The translations under genes were made by a program, and so were the position numbers. A DNA stretch of 39,206 nucleotides from CAYOSF01 sp964406605 (lineage in GTDB: Bacteria; Chloroflexota; Dehalococcoidia; DSTF01; RBG-16-68-14): positions 1 to 39,206 of the forward strand of contig CAYOSF010000020.1 in assembly GCA_964406605.1 (NCBI GenBank), in the 5' to 3' direction. Position 1 is the stretch's first letter. Each line of letters opens with the position of its first letter. This document shows, one piece after another, positions 8,035 to 16,924 of this stretch. The notes beneath the pieces are model-generated. The model did not search any database, was not told the DNA's origin, and was given only the letters and a program-made list of their open reading frames with translations.

Positions 8035-8850
8035 ATGATCCCGATCGGCGATAGCCTGCGGCGCCAACGGTTCCCTTATGTCAACGTCGCGATTATCGCC
8101 ATCAACGTCCTCGTCTTCCTGTACCAGTTGACGCTGGACACCTTCCCCAACCTGTACTACCCCGCCTTCCCCGGCCTGGGCCGCTTCTCCGAGCTGGACC
8201 TGTTCTTCTTCGACTGGGGGACTATGCCGGCCTGCCTGAGCGATCGTTTCGGTTTCCACCCGCAGGTCTCCGAGGTCTCCCTGGCGGTCCTCTGCCCCAG
8301 CGACGACAGGGTGCTGCTGACGCCTCTCGCATCGATGTTCATCCACGGAGGCTGGTTCCACCTGATCGGCAATATGGTCTTCCTGTGGGTGTTTGGCGAC
8401 AACGTGGAGGATGCGATGGGCCACCTGCGCTACGCTCTGTTCTACCTCATCGTGGGCCTGGCAGCCGCCGCGGCACACATAGCGGTGAACCAGAACGATC
8501 TGACGCCGGCCGTGGGCGCGAGCGGCGCGATTGCGGGCGTCCTGGGCGCCTACCTCATCCTGTACCCACGGGCGACGGTCGCAGCTATCCTGCCCATCTT
8601 CGTCCTGTTCTGGATCCCGTTCTACGTGCCGGCCGTCGTCCTCATCGCACTGTGGTTCCTCCTCCAGCTCCTGAACGGACTGGCCGCGCTGGCCAGCACC
8701 GACGTCGTGGGCGCCGGCGGTGGTGTGGCGTGGTTCGCCCATGTCGGCGGGTTCGTCGCCGGCCTGGCCCTGGTCAAGATCTTCGTTCTGGGAAGACCTC
8801 AGCGGAGCGCCCCGACCGGCGTCCGAGGCCGCAACCGGACTGGCTGGTAG
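8035..8850 (+). CDS. Rhomboid family intramembrane serine protease
   Basis: The 271-aa polytopic membrane protein has six or more hydrophobic segments. The catalytic serine is in GASGAIAG (S163) and the histidine in HVGGFVAG (H236), the rhomboid Ser-His dyad. The FHLIGNMVFLWVFG segment supplies the conserved HxxxN (H109, N113). A long loop after the first membrane helix (residues 35-95) is usual for this bacterial subgroup. It would cleave transmembrane substrates within the lipid bilayer; its substrates are unknown. Confidence 0.93.
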   Translation: MIPIGDSLRRQRFPYVNVAIIAINVLVFLYQLTLDTFPNLYYPAFPGLGRFSELDLFFFDWGTMPACLSDRFGFHPQVSEVSLAVLCPSDDRVLLTPLASMFIHGGWFHLIGNMVFLWVFGDNVEDAMGHLRYALFYLIVGLAAAAAHIAVNQNDLTPAVGASGAIAGVLGAYLILYPRATVAAILPIFVLFWIPFYVPAVVLIALWFLLQLLNGLAALASTDVVGAGGGVAWFAHVGGFVAGLALVKIFVLGRPQRSAPTGVRGRNRTGW

Positions 8851-9227
8851 CATCGCCACGTAGAGGAGGCCCCGGCTCAGGCCCGACGTCGTTCACCTCC
8901 TCTCGGTGTTTCAGGTGTCGCGACGCGGCGTGTTTCTTGATCCATCAGCAGGCCTTTGCTACCGTTACTTGGCAGCAAGGACGCCCCATGTCTGAGGTAG
9001 AAGGCCCAGCGGGCCGGTCCGCTGTACGCCCCCCAGCTATGGAGCATGCGAGCGGTGATCCGGCCGACGTGGGGCAGAGCGTCGTGGCTTCGCAGGGAGC
9101 AGCACGATGACCCCCCACCGGGCGGCGGTCCGCCGGCTCAGGAACGAGCAGGCGGGTCCGCGTCAGCCTCGCAAAGCCTTCGCCCGAGCCCAAGAAGTGA
9201 GATCGATAGGAGGAAAGACGAGACGCA
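8851..9227 (+). other. 377-bp intergenic region before rplY
   Basis: No convincing gene is seen. A 40-codon frame from ATG 8988 to TGA 9108-9110 has no recognisable features. An AGAGGAGG/CCTCCTCT inverted repeat near 8862-8911 has a 26-nt loop and could form a long-loop hairpin after the rhomboid gene. The best promoter is described separately. Confidence 0.4.
8937..8965 (+). promoter_or_regulatory. Possible rplY promoter
   Basis: TTGATC (8937-8942), a 17-nt spacer and TACCGT (8960-8965) fit a sigma-70 promoter. It would give a leader of about 255 nt before rplY, which is long, so a closer promoter may exist. Confidence 0.35.
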
Positions 9228-9899
9228 ATGGCTGATGCGCAACTGGTCGTCGACCATCGTACGGTGACAGGCAAGAAGGTGAAAGCGCTGCGGCGTCAGG
9301 GTATTGTCCCCGCCCATCTCTACGGTCGCGGCACGGATTCCTTGGCCCTCCAAGCCCCGACGGCGGCGATCACCGACATCCTACGCCACGCCGGCCGCAA
9401 CGCGATCATCGATCTGCAGATCAACGGTGAGACCGAATCTCGACCCGTGGTCCTGCGAGGCGTCCAGCGAAACCCAGTCACCGACGAGTTGGTGCACATC
9501 GACTTCTTCCAGATCTCTCTGACGGAGAGACTGCGGGCGGACGTGCCGCTGGTGCTCACGGGCGAGGCCTCGGCGGTAAGCGTCTACGGAGGTGTGCTCC
9601 TCCAGAGCCTCGATCACCTGTCGCTCGAGGCGCTGCCGACCGACATCCCCCAGCACATCGAAGTCGATGTGAGCGGACTCGACGCGCTGGAGGCCGCGCT
9701 CTTCGTGCGAGACCTGGACGTTCCGAGGAACGTGGAGGTGCTGGCCGACCAGGACCAGGTCGTGGTCAAGGTGGCAGCGCCACGGTTGGCCGTCGAGGAA
9801 GAGGAAGCCGTCGAGGAAGAGGAAGCGCTTGAGGAGGCCGAGGAGGCTGAGGGGGCCGAGGCTGAGGGGGAGCCGGCCGCCGACGAGAAGATAGAGTAG
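9228..9899 (+). CDS. rplY: Ribosomal protein bL25 (long TL5/Ctc form)
   Basis: The 223-aa protein binds 5S rRNA in the large ribosomal subunit. Residues 1-95 form the L25 beta-barrel (GKKVKALRRQGIVPAHLYGRG, then the DPV-like region NPVTDELVHIDFFQ). Residues 96-185 form the TL5/Ctc domain, ending in the DVPRNVEVLADQDQVVVKV strand. The last 35 residues are an almost pure Glu/Ala tail, common in long bL25 of this phylum. The start is set by GATAGGAGG upstream of ATG 9228. The gene converges with fmt. Confidence 0.96.
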   Translation: MADAQLVVDHRTVTGKKVKALRRQGIVPAHLYGRGTDSLALQAPTAAITDILRHAGRNAIIDLQINGETESRPVVLRGVQRNPVTDELVHIDFFQISLTERLRADVPLVLTGEASAVSVYGGVLLQSLDHLSLEALPTDIPQHIEVDVSGLDALEAALFVRDLDVPRNVEVLADQDQVVVKVAAPRLAVEEEEAVEEEEALEEAEEAEGAEAEGEPAADEKIE

Positions 9900-9909
9900 C
9901 GCGACCTGT

Positions 9910-9928
9910 TCCCCGCGCCGAACGGGGA
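9910..9928. terminator. Hairpin between convergent rplY and fmt
   Basis: TCCCCG (9910-9915) and CGGGGA (9923-9928) form a 6-bp stem with a 7-nt loop in the 38-bp gap between two convergent genes. It could serve both strands. There is no T-run. Confidence 0.35.
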
Positions 9929-9937
9929 CGCGGCCTC

Positions 9938-10891
9938 TCAGACGCCGAGCTGCTTTCCCAGCAGCCCTCGAAGACCGCGCAACAACTCCTTGCCGCTGAG
10001 CGGGCGCCTGCCGGCACGCTGGGCGCGCACAACAGCGAGCGACCCTCGACCGCAGCGCACTGCGAACCCCGCGCCGGGCGGCGCCGACGCCCCCTGGGGG
10101 AGGTCCACAGCGGTTCCCGCCTGAGCATCGATCTCATCTTCAAGAGGCCACGCCTCGATGATGCGAAGGGGCTCACCGTCCACGCTGGTGGTGGCAACCG
10201 GCCACGGCTGGTACGCCCGCACACGCCGCCAGATATCAACAGCCGGAAGCGACCAATCGATGACAGCGTCCTCGCGCTTGATCGACGGCGCATAGCTGGC
10301 CAACGAATCGTCCTGCGCCTGGGGCTCGAGCTCGCGCCGGTCCCACGCAGGCAACACCTCGACGAGCAACTCGGCCCCTAGCTCAGCAAGCCTCTCGCTC
10401 AAGGTCCCGGTGGTGTCGTCACGCTCGATGGGCATCGCCCGCTGCGCGACGATCGGGCCGGCGTCCAGGGCCAGCACGGTCTCCATGACCGTCACACCGG
10501 TCGTTTCCTCCCCGGCGAGGATGGCCGCGGCCACAGGAGCGGCACCGCGGTACGCGGGCAGTAGCGACGCATGGACGTTGAGGACGCCCCGCCTCGGAAG
10601 ATCCAAGAACGGCTGCTTCAGGATCTGGCCGTACGCGGCGTAGGCAATGACATCCGGCTGAAGGGAACGAAGGCTATCCAGCGAATCGCGCGCGTTCACT
10701 CGCTCCGGCTGGAAGACCGGCAGGCCGTAGAGCAGCGCGAATTCCTTGACGGGCGGCGGGCGCAGCCGGCGTCTCCGTCCGGCCGGCCTGTCCGGTTGGG
10801 TGACCACGCCGACCACTTCATGATCGCTCTCGACCAGCCGGCGCAGGGCCGGCACAGCGAACTCCGGCGAGCCCATGTAGACGATTCGCAT
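9938..10891 (-). CDS. fmt: Methionyl-tRNA formyltransferase
   Basis: The 317-aa enzyme formylates Met-tRNA(fMet) with 10-formyl-THF for translation initiation. The catalytic set is present: N105 and H107 in NVHASLLP, and D143 in LDAGPI. The N-terminal Rossmann domain begins IVYMGSPEFAVPAL, and the C-terminal OB-like domain starts near residue 210 (REDAVIDWS, VRAYQPWPVA). The start ATG 10891 follows the -10 TAGGAT by exactly 7 nt with no Shine-Dalgarno, indicating a leaderless mRNA. The usual partner def is not adjacent. Confidence 0.96.
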   Translation of the reverse strand: MRIVYMGSPEFAVPALRRLVESDHEVVGVVTQPDRPAGRRRRLRPPPVKEFALLYGLPVFQPERVNARDSLDSLRSLQPDVIAYAAYGQILKQPFLDLPRRGVLNVHASLLPAYRGAAPVAAAILAGEETTGVTVMETVLALDAGPIVAQRAMPIERDDTTGTLSERLAELGAELLVEVLPAWDRRELEPQAQDDSLASYAPSIKREDAVIDWSLPAVDIWRRVRAYQPWPVATTSVDGEPLRIIEAWPLEDEIDAQAGTAVDLPQGASAPPGAGFAVRCGRGSLAVVRAQRAGRRPLSGKELLRGLRGLLGKQLGV

Positions 10892-10898
10892 AGCCTCG

Positions 10899-10904
10899 AT
10901 CCTA
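10899..10904 (-). promoter_or_regulatory. Extended -10 of fmt (leaderless type)
   Basis: TGC-TAGGAT on minus ends 7 nt before the fmt ATG, so transcription should start at or next to the A of ATG. No good -35 lies at 16-18 nt; the extended -10 probably compensates. Confidence 0.55.
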
Positions 10905-10927
10905 GCACAGGAGCCGGGTCCAACGGC

Positions 10928-11767
10928 CTAGCGAGCGGGCCGCAGCAGAGCCGGGTCGCTGACGTCAACGCCGAGGGTCTCGGCGGCGTCGCCACCGCGC
11001 AAGGCGATCTCCAGGAAGCCGCTGCTCCCAACGAGCGCCGCCATCCCGGTCGCCTCGGCATAGGTGCGCACGGGTCCCGGAACCATCCGGTCCGCGATCT
11101 CGATGGTGAACGCTCCGTCCGGCAGGTCCTCGTCATGCACATCCGTTATGACATTGCCGAAGCGGTCGATGTGCACCACCTTCGCCCGGAACACGCCGTC
11201 CGAACCCTCTCGCGCGCGCAGCGGGGGGAATGCCATGACGGTCTCCGCCGGCTCGCCCAACTCCTGGGGCGGCACACCCAGCGAGAGGTGCCCGGCAGCC
11301 GGGGCGAAAACGTCACGACCGTGGAAGGTCGCGCTCACAGGCCGGCGCAAGTAGCGATGGTTCGTGATGGCGAAGGCGCGACAGTCCTGCGGCAGCGCGA
11401 CCCGCTCCGGACCGTCGCCCGGCAGCGGCCTTGCTCCTTCGGGCAACGCGGATGAGAGCACGCCGTTGTCGGGCCCCAGGAAGCAGCCTCGCGGCGTGGT
11501 GAGGACGATCGCCCGTCGGTCACTGCCGACGCCGGGGTCGACGACGGCGACATGGATGGCATGGGGCGGAAAGGCCGGCCAAGCTAGCTGAGTGATGAAG
11601 GCTGCCTGGAGCAGCCGCTGCGGCCGTACTTGGTGGCTGACGTCAACCACAACCGCACGGGGGTTCAAAGAAAGCAATACGCCCTTCATCTCTGCGACGT
11701 ACGGATCTGCCAGACCGAAATCGGTGGTCAGGGTGATGATGGGGACGTCCGCGGTGCCCTCACCCAT
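10928..11767 (-). CDS. SAM hydroxide adenosyltransferase (DUF62 family)
   Basis: The 279-aa protein is related to fluorinase/chlorinase but belongs to the widespread DUF62 branch, which hydrolyses S-adenosylmethionine to adenosine and methionine. The N-terminal signature TLTTDFGLADPYVAEMKGV, the VVDPGVGSDRR segment with D77 and R84, PDNGVLS, and H149 in TFHGRD provide the family Asp-Arg-His site. The start ATG 11767 fits the family N-terminus and overlaps the end of the upstream solute-binding protein gene by 8 bp, so the two are co-transcribed and probably coupled. The biological role of this family is poorly understood. Confidence 0.9.
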   Translation of the reverse strand: MGEGTADVPIITLTTDFGLADPYVAEMKGVLLSLNPRAVVVDVSHQVRPQRLLQAAFITQLAWPAFPPHAIHVAVVDPGVGSDRRAIVLTTPRGCFLGPDNGVLSSALPEGARPLPGDGPERVALPQDCRAFAITNHRYLRRPVSATFHGRDVFAPAAGHLSLGVPPQELGEPAETVMAFPPLRAREGSDGVFRAKVVHIDRFGNVITDVHDEDLPDGAFTIEIADRMVPGPVRTYAEATGMAALVGSSGFLEIALRGGDAAETLGVDVSDPALLRPAR

Positions 11768-13406
11768 CCTCGCCGGCTTTGGTCTCCGTTTCGACGTACC
11801 AGAGATGGACGTCGTCGAAGCGGGCGCTGAGGCTTGTAAGCAGGCCCGGGCTGAGGCCTCGCAGGTCTGACTTGACCACGTACTGGTAGGTCGGGGTGTA
11901 GAGGAGCACGGCGGGCGCCTCCTCCGCAAAGATCTCCTGGAACGAACGATAGTCGGCGGCCCGTTGAGCCACCGAGGACGCTTCCCGACCGTCCTCCAGC
12001 AACTGGTCCACGGTGGGGTCTGCCCAGCCTGCCAGGTTGCGACCCTCGCCCAATGCCTGCGTGCTGTGCCAGAAAGGATAGGGATCGGGGTCCGGGCCAG
12101 GATCGACGTTTACCAGGGCCGCCTCGAACTCCCGCGGCAAGAGGACGCCCTCCACGAACTGACTGGCGCCGCTCACCTCGACGTCCACTTGGATGCCGAG
12201 TTCGCCCCACTGCCGTGCGATCTCCTGCGCCAGCTCGACCTGAACGGGATCGTCGCTCGCGGCCAGGCTGAACCGAAGAGGAACACCGTCCTTCGCGCGC
12301 CCGCCATTGTCAAGCTCCCAGCCCGCCGCGCTCAAGAGCAATGCCGCGCGGGCCGCGTCGAACGCGTACGCGTCCGGGTTCCCCTCGTGTGCCCACAAGT
12401 CGCTGACGATGGGGCTATCGAGAGGTATAGCCTGTCCGCCGAGCGCCTCATCGATAAGCGCCGTCCGGTCCAAGCCCTGCTGGAGGGCGCGCCGCACCAA
12501 CCTATCCTGGAAGAACGACAGCTCTGGGTTCAGGTAGACAAGACTGAGCTTGGTGCCGTGCAGCGACCTTCGCACCCAGCGGGCGTCACCAAGGGCCGCA
12601 ACGTCCTCCTGATCCAAGGCTGTCCGCAAGAGGGCGCCATCCACCTCGTCCTTGAGAAGCGCGTTCACCAGTTCGCCCTGGTCCCGGTAGAAGCGCAGCT
12701 CAAGCGTCTCAAGGTAGGGGCGACCGAGGTGGTAGGCAGTGAAGGACCGCAGGACGGCGCCGGTCTCCGTCAACTCCAACAGCCGGAACGGGCCGGTGCC
12801 GATAGGCATCTCGCTGAACGGCGTCTCACAGAGGTCGGTGCCGTCCGAGCGAGCCAGCAAGTGCTCCGGCAGGATGCCGACGGTTGCCCCTCGGGCGAGG
12901 AACGGCGCGAACGGCTGGGCCAGCGTCATCGTTACCGTGTGGTCGCTGGTAGCCTCCACCTCGACATCCTGGAAGAGCTCTGCCAGCACGGGATCTCCGT
13001 TGAACTCCTCCGCCTGGATGGTCCGGATGGTGAACAGCACGTCCCCGGCATCTACCGGCTCTCCGTCCTGCCACAAGAGCCCCGGACGAAGCTCGAAGAT
13101 GTAGGTCAAGCCATCCGGAGTGATGTTCCACGATTCGGCCAAGTCCGATTCCACGCTGCCGTTTGGACCCAGCCGCACCAGGCCGGAGAAGACCAGACGG
13201 ACCAGGTCTCCGTCCACCTCGTTGAAGGTGGCAAAGAGCGGATTGGGGCAGGAGGGAGAACCGGTGACACCTTCCACGTACCCGCCCCCCTCGGCCGGCA
13301 GCGCCTCACCGGAGGGCTGCGAAGGGACGTACGTAAGCGCGACGAGGATACCGACGCCGGCGATCAGGGCCAGCAGCAATGGCCAGCGAGGTCGATAGAA
13401 GCTCAC
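11760..13406 (-). CDS. Extracytoplasmic peptide/solute-binding protein (SBP family 5)
   Basis: The 548-aa protein has an N-terminal membrane anchor or uncleaved signal (residues about 9-27) followed by a DppA/OppA-like fold. Typical segments are LVRLVFSGLVRLGPNGSVESDLAESW, YIFELRPGLLWQDGEPVDAGDVLFT and QGLDRTALIDEALGGQAIPLDSPI. It would bind peptides or another small ligand outside the membrane. No ABC permease or ATPase gene is nearby, so it either serves a transporter encoded elsewhere or has another role. The start GTG 13406 lies 42 bp downstream of secG. It overlaps the DUF62 gene. Confidence 0.9.
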   Translation of the reverse strand: MSFYRPRWPLLLALIAGVGILVALTYVPSQPSGEALPAEGGGYVEGVTGSPSCPNPLFATFNEVDGDLVRLVFSGLVRLGPNGSVESDLAESWNITPDGLTYIFELRPGLLWQDGEPVDAGDVLFTIRTIQAEEFNGDPVLAELFQDVEVEATSDHTVTMTLAQPFAPFLARGATVGILPEHLLARSDGTDLCETPFSEMPIGTGPFRLLELTETGAVLRSFTAYHLGRPYLETLELRFYRDQGELVNALLKDEVDGALLRTALDQEDVAALGDARWVRRSLHGTKLSLVYLNPELSFFQDRLVRRALQQGLDRTALIDEALGGQAIPLDSPIVSDLWAHEGNPDAYAFDAARAALLLSAAGWELDNGGRAKDGVPLRFSLAASDDPVQVELAQEIARQWGELGIQVDVEVSGASQFVEGVLLPREFEAALVNVDPGPDPDPYPFWHSTQALGEGRNLAGWADPTVDQLLEDGREASSVAQRAADYRSFQEIFAEEAPAVLLYTPTYQYVVKSDLRGLSPGLLTSLSARFDDVHLWYVETETKAGEDG

Positions 13407-13448
13407 GGCGGGCAGCCTGCGGAGGGCCGCAAGGTGGACGCTCTGACG

Positions 13449-13685
13449 CTATTTGGCGTATCGCACACTCAGAGCGGAGATGGCGACGAAGATGATGGCG
13501 AGGATGATGGTGAGCTGAAAGAGGGTCTTCTCCAAGCCGCGTCGGGTGCGGAACGAGGAGCCGCCTCCGCCGCCGGCGCCGAACGCGGCACCGATGTCAC
13601 CGCCCCGCGACTGGAGAAGGACGACGACGACGAGCGCTCCGGAGACGACCAGTTCGGCAAGGTTCAAGTAGTTGCTGAAATCCAC
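13449..13685 (-). CDS. secG: Protein translocase subunit SecG
   Basis: The 78-aa protein has two transmembrane helices (residues about 8-24 and 55-74) separated by the conserved LLQSRGGDIGAAFG loop and a glycine-rich stretch. This is the SecG topology in SecYEG. The start is GTG 13685. It lies between the YvcK-family gene and the solute-binding protein on the same strand, with 24-42 bp gaps, so the run is probably one operon. Confidence 0.93.
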   Translation of the reverse strand: MDFSNYLNLAELVVSGALVVVVLLQSRGGDIGAAFGAGGGGGSSFRTRRGLEKTLFQLTIILAIIFVAISALSVRYAK

Positions 13686-13709
13686 AGATCGAGTCCCGAC
13701 TCCGCGCTC

Positions 13710-15053
13710 CTAGAGGACGCCGGCCTCCTCCCGTTCCCGCTCCGGCCTCTCCTGGGACGTTACCTGATCCATCTGACGACGCTGGAAGTAGAGACTGGTG
13801 AGCGCGGCAGCCAGCTTGTCCGCGTCGTGGTGGTAGCGGTTCTCTTCGCTGATCACGTCGGCGGCGATGACGGCAGCTCCATCCACCCGCATGCGGTCGA
13901 TGCGCACGGGCTCTGCCCGCCACGCCTCAGGTAGGCCGTTGCGTCCGATGTTGTTGTTCGCGATGACATAGCGAAAGAGGTGTTCGTGCACGTGCTGGTA
14001 GAGAGCCTGGTAGTGGTCGCTCACCGAGAACGTGTCCGTCTCACCGTGCTGCGTGGCGACGTTGCAGACGTAGACCTTCATGCCGTTCGACATCTCTATG
14101 GCACGGCGAATGCCGTCCACGAGGAGGTTCGGGAGCACGCTTGTGTAGAGGCTGCCAGGTCCCACAATGACCATGTCCGCGTTCAGGATGGCGCGGATCG
14201 CGTCCGGGTTCGCCTGGGCGTTCGCAGGGTGAATGAATACCTGCTTGATGCGGCTGCCCCGTTCGGTTATCTGCGACTCGCCGTGGATCGCTTCGTCTTC
14301 GTCGGTGACGGCGGACAGACTGACGTTGGCCAGGGTGGACGGCAGGATCTGCCCGCGCACGGCCAGCACACGGCTGGTCTCGCGCACCGCATCCTCGAAG
14401 TTGCCGGTGACGCTGCTCATGGCGGCAATGAACAGGTTGCCGAAGCTGTGACCCTCCAGGCCGGCGCCCTCATTGAAGCGATACTGGAAGAGGCTGGTCA
14501 TGAGCGGCTCGGCGTCAGCCAGGGCGGCAATACAGTTGCGCAGGTCGCCCGGCGGGGGCAGGCCCAGCTCCTCACGCAGCCGGCCCGAACTGCCGCCGTC
14601 GTCGGCGACGGTCACGATGGCGGTGAGGTTGCCGGTGTGGCTCTTGAGGCCGCGCAGCAGCGTGGACAGGCCGGTCCCGCCACCGATAGCGACAATCTTA
14701 GGACCGCGCCGCAGGTATCGGTGATTGTAGATGATGTTGACCAGGCTCTCGTCGCGCCTCGGCCGCACGAAGGCCGACAGCAGCGACCTGTTGAGCTGCC
14801 ATATGGCGAAGAGAATGATGCCCGCGCTCAGAGTGACAAAGATGCCGCCGCGCACGTATCGAGGCAGGAACTGGAGAGTGAGGTAGTACACCTCCGACGG
14901 GAACGTGTAGGAGACGTACACCTCCCGCAAGAAGTACCCGAAACCCAGCCCCATAATGGCGACGCCGAATACCAGCAGGAGCAGCCAGCGCTTGATATGC
15001 ATTCCGAGGTAGAACCACTTGACGAAGCTGGGATCGACTCTCAGGAATCGCAT
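13710..15053 (-). CDS. YvcK/CofD-family protein with two N-terminal membrane helices
   Basis: The 447-aa protein carries a CofD-like Rossmann domain from about residue 115 (KIVAIGGGTGLSTLLRGLK, VTVADDGGSSGRLREELG, PPPGDLRNC, VGPGSLYTSVLPNLL). YvcK proteins bind UDP-sugars and support cell-wall precursor supply and gluconeogenic growth. Ahead of the domain are two hydrophobic helices (about 19-46 and 71-95), so the enzyme-like domain is tethered to the membrane; Bacillus YvcK lacks these. The start ATG 15053 lies 6 nt after a -10 element, implying a leaderless transcript. It heads the secG / solute-binding protein / DUF62 run. Confidence 0.9.
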   Translation of the reverse strand: MRFLRVDPSFVKWFYLGMHIKRWLLLLVFGVAIMGLGFGYFLREVYVSYTFPSEVYYLTLQFLPRYVRGGIFVTLSAGIILFAIWQLNRSLLSAFVRPRRDESLVNIIYNHRYLRRGPKIVAIGGGTGLSTLLRGLKSHTGNLTAIVTVADDGGSSGRLREELGLPPPGDLRNCIAALADAEPLMTSLFQYRFNEGAGLEGHSFGNLFIAAMSSVTGNFEDAVRETSRVLAVRGQILPSTLANVSLSAVTDEDEAIHGESQITERGSRIKQVFIHPANAQANPDAIRAILNADMVIVGPGSLYTSVLPNLLVDGIRRAIEMSNGMKVYVCNVATQHGETDTFSVSDHYQALYQHVHEHLFRYVIANNNIGRNGLPEAWRAEPVRIDRMRVDGAAVIAADVISEENRYHHDADKLAAALTSLYFQRRQMDQVTSQERPEREREEAGVL

Positions 15054-15059
15054 GGCTGG

Positions 15060-15088
15060 AGTGTACCCTCAACTAGGCTGGGCCGCAA
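15060..15088 (-). promoter_or_regulatory. Promoter of the yvcK-secG operon (leaderless)
   Basis: On minus, TTGCGG (15083-15088), a 17-nt spacer and TACACT (15060-15065) give a good sigma-70 promoter. The -10 ends 6 nt before the ATG at 15053, so the transcript should begin at the start codon. Confidence 0.65.
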
Positions 15089-15276
15089 ATACGCAACAAG
15101 CTAGCAGCCTTAGCCATATTCTACAACAACGTTCCGGGCCTTTCATAGCACTCACAGCGGCTCTGTGGCTCAGGTTTCGGAACGCCCGCTAAATGCAGCC
15201 CGAACCGCCGTAGCGGGACAGGGTCCGAAGATGGCCCGAGTGGGCGCAGCGCCAACGCGCAGATCCGGCAAACGCG

Positions 15277-16764
15277 CTATCCCCGCGCGAGCTGTTCCCG
15301 CAGCAATTCGTGGGCCAGGGCCGGGTTCGCCCTGCCCCGGGTCTCCCGCATGACCAAACCCACAAGGGCCTTGAGCGCCGTCTCTTTGCCACCGCGAAAG
15401 TCCGCCACCGGCTTTGGGTTGGCCGCAATCACCCGTTCGACGACACCGGCCAGCTCATCAGCAACGCTGATCTGCGTTAGCCCTTGCTCCTCTACGATCT
15501 CCCTGGGCTGCCTTCCAGTGCGGAACATCTGCTCAAAGACGCCCTTGGCGCCGGTGTTGGTAATGGTCCCCTCCTCGACGAGCACGATCAGCGCGCGCAG
15601 ATCGCGGGCCTGCACCTTCGCTTCGGTGATATCGATTCCCGAGGTGTTGAGCAGGTGGGCAAAGTCGCCCAACATCCAGTGACTGACGGACTTGGCCATC
15701 CGGCGAAGCCGTTCGTCGTCGCCACGATCCTCGGCCGTCGCCTGCTCGAGGTAGTCGGCGCGCGCCCTGGTAGCGGTGAGCAGGTCCGCCTCATACGGGC
15801 TCAGGCCGTACTCGCGCATGAAGCGCTGCCGCTTGGCGTCGGGTAGCTCCGGCAGGCGATCACGCAAGCTCTGCACGTACTCGCGGCTGGCAGTGAGCGG
15901 CGGCAGGTCGGGCTCAGGGAAGTAGCGATAGTCGTCGGCGTATTCTTTGCCCCGCTGGCTGACGGTGCGTCCTTCGTCCTCGCGCCAGCCGCGCGTTTCC
16001 TGGATCACCTGTTCGCCCGCTTCGAGTATCATGCGCTGGCGCTCAATCTCGTACTCGAGGCCCTGGTACACGGCCCGGAAGCTGTTGAGGTTCTTCAGCT
16101 CCACCTTGGCGCCCAGCTCCAACTGGCCCACGGGCCGCAGGCTCACATTGGGCTCGCACCGCATGTTGCCCTCTTCCATGTTCGCTTGGCTCACGCCCAG
16201 ATAGCGCAGGATCTGCTGGAGCTTGGACAGGTAAAGGTGAGCCTCCTCCGCCGACCGGATGTCCGGCTCCGACACGATCTCCATGAGGGGCACGCCGGAC
16301 CGGTTCACGTCCACAAGGCTGTACTCTTCGCCGGCCTCGTTGACCCGGTGCATAAGACGAGCGGTGTCCTCTTCCAGGTGAACGCGTGTAACGCCGATGC
16401 GCCTGCTCTGGCCGTCGAGGTCGATCTCCAGCCAGCCTCCCGTGCAGAAAGGCAAGTCATACTGGGAGATCTGGTAGCCCTTCATGAGGTCCGGATAGGG
16501 GTAGTTCTTGCGGTCGAACTTGGCGCGCTCCGGGATCGAGCAGTTGAGCGCGAGGCCGGTCATGATGGTGTACTCCACGGCCTGCTGGTTGATGACCGGG
16601 AGCACCCCGGGCATGCCCAAGCACACGGGGCAGACGTGAGTATTGGGCTCCGAGTCCTGGTACTGAGCGGCGCAAGAGCAGAACATCTTGCTCTTGGTGA
16701 GGACGTGCGCGTGCACCTCGATGCCGACGACGACTTCGTACTGGGTGGCGGTTGGCGTGGCCAT
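15277..16764 (-). CDS. gatB: Aspartyl/glutamyl-tRNA amidotransferase subunit B
   Basis: The 495-aa subunit of GatCAB converts misacylated Glu-tRNA(Gln) or Asp-tRNA(Asn) to the amide forms. Signatures are YEVVVGIEVHAHVLTKSKMFCSC, HVCPVCLGMPG with zinc-type cysteines, the DRKNYPYPDLMKGYQISQYD block, DVNRSGVPLMEIVSEPD and a C-terminal YqeY-like domain ending VGLVMRETRGRANPALAHELL. The start ATG 16764 matches the family N-terminus and lies 7 nt after a TATACT -10, so it is probably leaderless. gatA and gatC are elsewhere. Confidence 0.96.
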   Translation of the reverse strand: MATPTATQYEVVVGIEVHAHVLTKSKMFCSCAAQYQDSEPNTHVCPVCLGMPGVLPVINQQAVEYTIMTGLALNCSIPERAKFDRKNYPYPDLMKGYQISQYDLPFCTGGWLEIDLDGQSRRIGVTRVHLEEDTARLMHRVNEAGEEYSLVDVNRSGVPLMEIVSEPDIRSAEEAHLYLSKLQQILRYLGVSQANMEEGNMRCEPNVSLRPVGQLELGAKVELKNLNSFRAVYQGLEYEIERQRMILEAGEQVIQETRGWREDEGRTVSQRGKEYADDYRYFPEPDLPPLTASREYVQSLRDRLPELPDAKRQRFMREYGLSPYEADLLTATRARADYLEQATAEDRGDDERLRRMAKSVSHWMLGDFAHLLNTSGIDITEAKVQARDLRALIVLVEEGTITNTGAKGVFEQMFRTGRQPREIVEEQGLTQISVADELAGVVERVIAANPKPVADFRGGKETALKALVGLVMRETRGRANPALAHELLREQLARG

Positions 16765-16771
16765 CAGGCTG

Positions 16772-16777
16772 AGTATA
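16772..16777 (-). promoter_or_regulatory. Extended -10 of gatB (leaderless type)
   Basis: TGC-TATACT on minus ends exactly 7 nt before the gatB ATG, the same layout as fmt. Confidence 0.6.
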
Positions 16778-16868
16778 GCATCGCCGGACGTGCGCGCGGT
16801 CCATGGCGGAGGGCGCGTCAGGCCAATCGCTTCCGTCTCGCTGGACAAGGCCGTCTCGCGCCCGCCGG

Positions 16869-16898
16869 TTGCCGTCCCGGCCTGGATTCCGGTTTACT
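16869..16898 (+). promoter_or_regulatory. Possible ferritin promoter
   Basis: TTGCCG (16869-16874), an 18-nt spacer and TTTACT (16893-16898) are a moderate sigma-70 match. The resulting leader of about 72 nt would contain the 16925-16952 hairpin. Confidence 0.35.
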
Positions 16899-16924
16899 GA
16901 AGGTACCGCGGTTCACACCGTCTA

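Noticed and set aside
11964..13934. 656-aa plus-strand open frame
   Set aside because: Antisense to the solute-binding protein, secG and the yvcK-family gene, all with clear homology on minus; low-complexity, charged product typical of high-GC shadows.
16902..16911. GGTACCGCGG resembling the core of a T-box element
   Set aside because: No stem I, specifier loop or terminator around it, and the downstream gene is ferritin, not an aminoacylation or amino-acid gene.
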